8,200 bases of DNA. Origin: a bacterium. GTDB taxonomy: Bacteria > UBA8248. Positions 6,034-8,200 of this stretch are shown piece after piece. The stretch's first letter is position 1. Every line of letters starts with the position of its first letter. The translations under genes and the position numbers were made by a program. The notes beneath the pieces were generated by a model that saw only the letters and a list, made by a program, of their open reading frames with translations, was not told where the DNA came from and made no database searches. The DNA lies in contig JAQBZT010000121.1 in NCBI GenBank assembly GCA_027622355.1, positions 1 to 8,200 of the forward strand, given 5' to 3'.

Positions 6034-6960
6034 TTGACGAAGCGCGACTATACGATTCTGATGATTCCCAGCGACAAGAGTGGCACCCGGCGGTTTACGC
6101 TCTCGCGGAGATTCCTGGTCATCAGCTCTGTCGTCTTGATGGCTTTGATGGGGCTGAGTGGCATCCTCATCATGGACAGGATCCATCTCGAATCAAAGGT
6201 CAGCCGCCTGATTCCGCTAGAGGAGCGGGCCGCCGCCCAGAGCGAGCTTCTCGATCGGTTCCGCAACCGCTTGCGGCAGGTGGATCAGCAGCTCGGCCGC
6301 CTGCGCAGCTTTGAGTCCCAGCTTCGCGTCATGGCGTCGCTGCAGCCGAATAAGCGGAACAACGATCTCGGCGTCGGCGGCGTCAGCAAGGGCGATATCA
6401 TCGGGCGCGTGGGCAAGCTGGGTCCCGGCGAGCGGCGCCTTGCCTTCCGGCTCGACCGGCAGTTCAAGGATATCGAATCCCGGGCAGAGATGCAGAAGGA
6501 CGGCTTCGGCGACCTGCTCCGGGCGTTCCGGGAAAAACGCGTTTCTCTCGCGCACACCCCTTCCATTCTTCCGGTCAAGGGTTGGCTGACCTCCGGGTTC
6601 GGCCGCCGCAAATCAGCTTTTACCGGCCGCCAGGAGTTTCACTCCGGGATTGACATCGTGGCCCGGCGCGGAACCCCGATCACCGCGCCCGCCGATGGCA
6701 TCGTCATCAAGGCGCGGCGGGAAGTGGGCTACGGCAAGACCGTTGAAATTCGCCATATGCAGGGCATCATCACCCGCTTCGCCCACAACCATAAACTCTT
6801 TGTCCAGGTCGGGCAGCGCGTTCAGCGCGGCGATGTGATTGCAGCGGTGGGGAGCACGGGCCGCTCGACGGGTCCCCACCTGCACTACGAAGTGCGGTTG
6901 AACGGCATTGCCGTCAATCCGCTTCTGTATATCGTAGACTGGGACTTCGCCCGCAGGTAG
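6034..6960 (+). CDS. Membrane-anchored M23 (LytM-type) metallopeptidase
   Basis: A 308-residue zinc peptidase of the M23 family, which cut peptidoglycan cross-links or, when degenerate, activate amidases. The layout is a short cytoplasmic N-terminus with basic residues; one membrane segment at about 28-48 (FLVISSVVLMALMGLSGILI); a likely coiled coil at about 52-100 rich in Glu, Arg, Gln and Leu; a linker; then the LytM domain from about 178. The zinc and catalytic residues look intact: His203 and Asp207 (HSGID), His251 (RFAH), and His282/His284 (GPHLH), so it should be active in the periplasm. The start is TTG 6034, supported by GGGGAGGG at 6021-6028 and the family N-terminus; an in-frame ATG 5971 would give 329 residues but lacks a ribosome binding site. 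It has its own promoter, and secA follows after 107 bases. An M23 gene next to secA recurs in other bacteria, as far as I recall. Confidence 0.9.
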   Translation: MTKRDYTILMIPSDKSGTRRFTLSRRFLVISSVVLMALMGLSGILIMDRIHLESKVSRLIPLEERAAAQSELLDRFRNRLRQVDQQLGRLRSFESQLRVMASLQPNKRNNDLGVGGVSKGDIIGRVGKLGPGERRLAFRLDRQFKDIESRAEMQKDGFGDLLRAFREKRVSLAHTPSILPVKGWLTSGFGRRKSAFTGRQEFHSGIDIVARRGTPITAPADGIVIKARREVGYGKTVEIRHMQGIITRFAHNHKLFVQVGQRVQRGDVIAAVGSTGRSTGPHLHYEVRLNGIAVNPLLYIVDWDFARR

Positions 6961-7010
6961 CCGCCGCAACGATTTTGCCCCCAACCTCTTTTCCCGGCCA
7001 ATGTCTTGCG

Positions 7011-7019
7011 TGTTATCTT
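7011..7019 (+). promoter_or_regulatory. Candidate extended -10 promoter for secA
   Basis: TGTTATCTT fits TGn plus TATCTT (4 of 6 matches to TATAAT). The best-placed -35 sequence, TTCCCG at 6991-6996 (17-base spacing), is poor, but an extended -10 can compensate. Initiation would be near 7026, giving a leader of about 42 bases. No terminator for the M23 gene is visible between 6961 and 7010, so read-through from the M23 promoter is also possible. Confidence 0.35.
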
Positions 7020-7053
7020 AGTCGGTGAGATGTGTTTTGTTTTTGTGCCGTAT

Positions 7054-7058
7054 GGGAG
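7054..7058 (+). promoter_or_regulatory. Ribosome binding site for the secA N-terminal frame
   Basis: GGGAG lies 9 bases before ATG 7068. It supports 7068, not 7180, as the original secA start, which matters because the two starts are in different frames. Confidence 0.6.
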
Positions 7059-7067
7059 TGGCCCTTC

Positions 7068-7193
7068 ATGGGTTCTGTGATTGGCTCAGTTTTGTCGAAG
7101 TTCAAGACCGTTTTTCCCTCGGCCAACGAACGGCTCCTGAGAAAAATCCAGCCTATCGTCGAAGAGGCGCTTTCAGCCCATGAGCGACGATGA
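7068..7193 (+). pseudogene. secA: SecA N-terminal fragment, out of frame with the rest of secA
   Basis: A 41-codon frame starting MGSVIGSVLSKF and continuing NERLLRKIQPIVEE, which matches the N-terminal helix of SecA (in E. coli, from memory, a stretch beginning NDRTLRRM). It then runs into LSAHERR and a TGA at 7191-7193, where SecA should continue with the LSDEEL segment. That segment exists in the +1 frame (MSDDELRAQT from 7180), and the two frames overlap by 14 bases. The good Shine-Dalgarno sequence (7054-7058) precedes this piece. The simplest reading is one secA gene with a net frame change between about 7161 and 7180. A genuine separate small gene is much less likely because of the clear similarity to SecA. 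Confidence 0.75.
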
Positions 7194-8200
7194 ACTGCGC
7201 GCCCAGACCGGGCGGCTCCGGCAGCGCCTGGAGGCGGGAGAGACGCTCGACGACATCCTGTCCGAGGCGTTTGCACTGGTCCGGGAGGCAGGCCGGCGGT
7301 TTTTGAACATGCGCCACTTCGACGTGCAGATCCTCGGGGGCGTGGTTCTCCACCGCGGGATGATCGCGGAGATGAAAACGGGCGAAGGCAAAACCCTCGT
7401 CGCCACCCTGGCGGCCTACCTGAACGCCCTGTCGGGGAAAGGCGTCCACATCGTCACGGTGAACGACTACCTGGCCCGGCGCGATTCGACCTGGATGGGA
7501 AAAATCTTCCGGGGGCTCGGCCTGACGGTCGCGTGCATCCAGCACGATATGGATGACGACGAGCGGCGCGATGTCTACGCGGCCGACATCACCTACGGCA
7601 CGAACAACGAATTCGGCTTCGATTACCTCCGGGACAATATGAAGTTCGACCCCGGCACCTTCGTCCAGCGGAAGCTCCATTACGCCATCGTGGACGAGGT
7701 GGACAGCATCCTCATCGACGAGGCCCGAACACCGCTCATCATCTCGGGCCCCGCGCACTCGGTGAAGCCGCGGTACGAACTCGCCGACGGTCTCGCCCGG
7801 CACCTCGTCGAGCGGCAGAAGGAGTGGACGGCCGCCGACGACAAGGTCCAGTCGTGCATGGTGAAGGTGTCGGGGCTCGAAGGCGACATCCGCAATGCCC
7901 GCGACAAGGCCGCGATCCCGGCGATGAAGGCCAAACTCGAAGCCGCCCGCGACGAGCTGCCCTTCCTCGAAGCCGCTCGTGACCAGCACGTGCAGTACTT
8001 CGAGGTCGAACTCGACAAGAAGCAGGCGTCACTCACCCACGAGGGCGTCACCGAGGCCCAGCGCAAGGCGGGCATCGGTTCGTTCTACGTCGGCGACAAC
8101 ATCGACCTTCCGCACCTTCTGGAGCAGTCGCTCCGCGCCCACGTCGTCTACGTCCGCGACCGCGACTACGTCGTCGCGCCCGACGAGAACGGCGAGATGG
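7180..8200 (+). CDS. secA: Preprotein translocase ATPase SecA (cut off at the window end)
   Basis: SecA is the ATPase motor that drives unfolded preproteins through SecYEG. From ATG 7180 the frame is open for 340 codons to the window edge. It shows MSDDELRAQT, MRHFDVQILGG, the Walker A motif MKTGEGKT (bases 7372-7395), VTVNDYLARRD, ADITYGTNNEFGFDYLRDNM, the motif II DEVD (7693-7704) with SILIDEART, and LIISGPA, so the first nucleotide-binding domain and the beginning of the preprotein cross-linking domain are present. About 47 extra residues compared with E. coli SecA lie at roughly bases 7846-7995. The first ~30 residues are in another frame (7068-7193). If the sequence is correct, translation would have to start at ATG 7180, whose nearest Shine-Dalgarno-like GAAGAGG (7161-7167) is 12 bases away, or by reinitiation at the overlapping stop; otherwise this is a sequencing or assembly error. 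Confidence 0.95.
   Translation, partial: MSDDELRAQTGRLRQRLEAGETLDDILSEAFALVREAGRRFLNMRHFDVQILGGVVLHRGMIAEMKTGEGKTLVATLAAYLNALSGKGVHIVTVNDYLARRDSTWMGKIFRGLGLTVACIQHDMDDDERRDVYAADITYGTNNEFGFDYLRDNMKFDPGTFVQRKLHYAIVDEVDSILIDEARTPLIISGPAHSVKPRYELADGLARHLVERQKEWTAADDKVQSCMVKVSGLEGDIRNARDKAAIPAMKAKLEAARDELPFLEAARDQHVQYFEVELDKKQASLTHEGVTEAQRKAGIGSFYVGDNIDLPHLLEQSLRAHVVYVRDRDYVVAPDENGEM

Noticed and set aside
7142..7146. A5 run in the secA N-terminal region as the frameshift site
   Set aside because: The residues after it in the original frame (IQPIVEE) still match SecA, so the frame change must lie further downstream, after about 7161.

Overview
The window reads as chromosomal DNA of a high-GC Gram-negative-type bacterium, probably an uncultured environmental lineage. 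Eight genes all run on the + strand, with short gaps and no RNA genes, insertion sequences or CRISPR. The phylum cannot be fixed from the sequence. A catabolic operon beside an M23 peptidase-secA pair recalls deltaproteobacterial-like or Tectomicrobia/NC10-like genomes, while an insertion in SecA recalls planctomycete-type SecA. Both comparisons are from memory and are weak.

Region 1 (1-5850) is a tightly packed catabolic operon of six genes: an acyl-CoA dehydrogenase, a mandelate racemase-type enolase-superfamily enzyme, a fumarylacetoacetate hydrolase (FAH) family enzyme, a small carboxymuconolactone decarboxylase (CMD) family protein, a serine beta-lactamase-fold esterase-like protein, and a short-chain dehydrogenase (SDR). 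Gaps between genes are 9 to about 61 bases and nearly every gene has a clear Shine-Dalgarno sequence. The enolase, SDR and FAH combination matches the enzyme classes of known non-phosphorylative acid-sugar routes (dehydrate, oxidise, cleave a 2,4-diketo acid). Here they sit with an acyl-CoA dehydrogenase, a possible esterase/lactonase and a CMD protein, so the overall substrate is unknown: an acid, lactone or ester of carbohydrate, terpenoid or aromatic origin.

Region 2 (5851-8200) is a housekeeping cell-envelope region. It starts with a 183-base non-coding stretch holding a good sigma70-type promoter whose extended -10 element sits exactly between the arms of a perfect 10-bp inverted repeat. 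A structured leader follows, then a membrane-anchored M23 (LytM-type) peptidase that probably starts at TTG. Last is secA, cut by the window end. Its first ~30 codons are in a different frame from the rest: the N-terminal piece (7068-7193) overlaps the long SecA frame (from ATG 7180). Alignment arithmetic suggests loss of about 17 bases near 7167, by real mutation or by sequence/assembly error. SecA also carries an extra helical segment of about 47 residues.

The points most worth checking are the secA frame disruption, the promoter palindrome before the M23 gene, the SecA insertion, the uncharacterised enolase-FAH-SDR pathway, and the shifted catalytic-base pattern of the acyl-CoA dehydrogenase.
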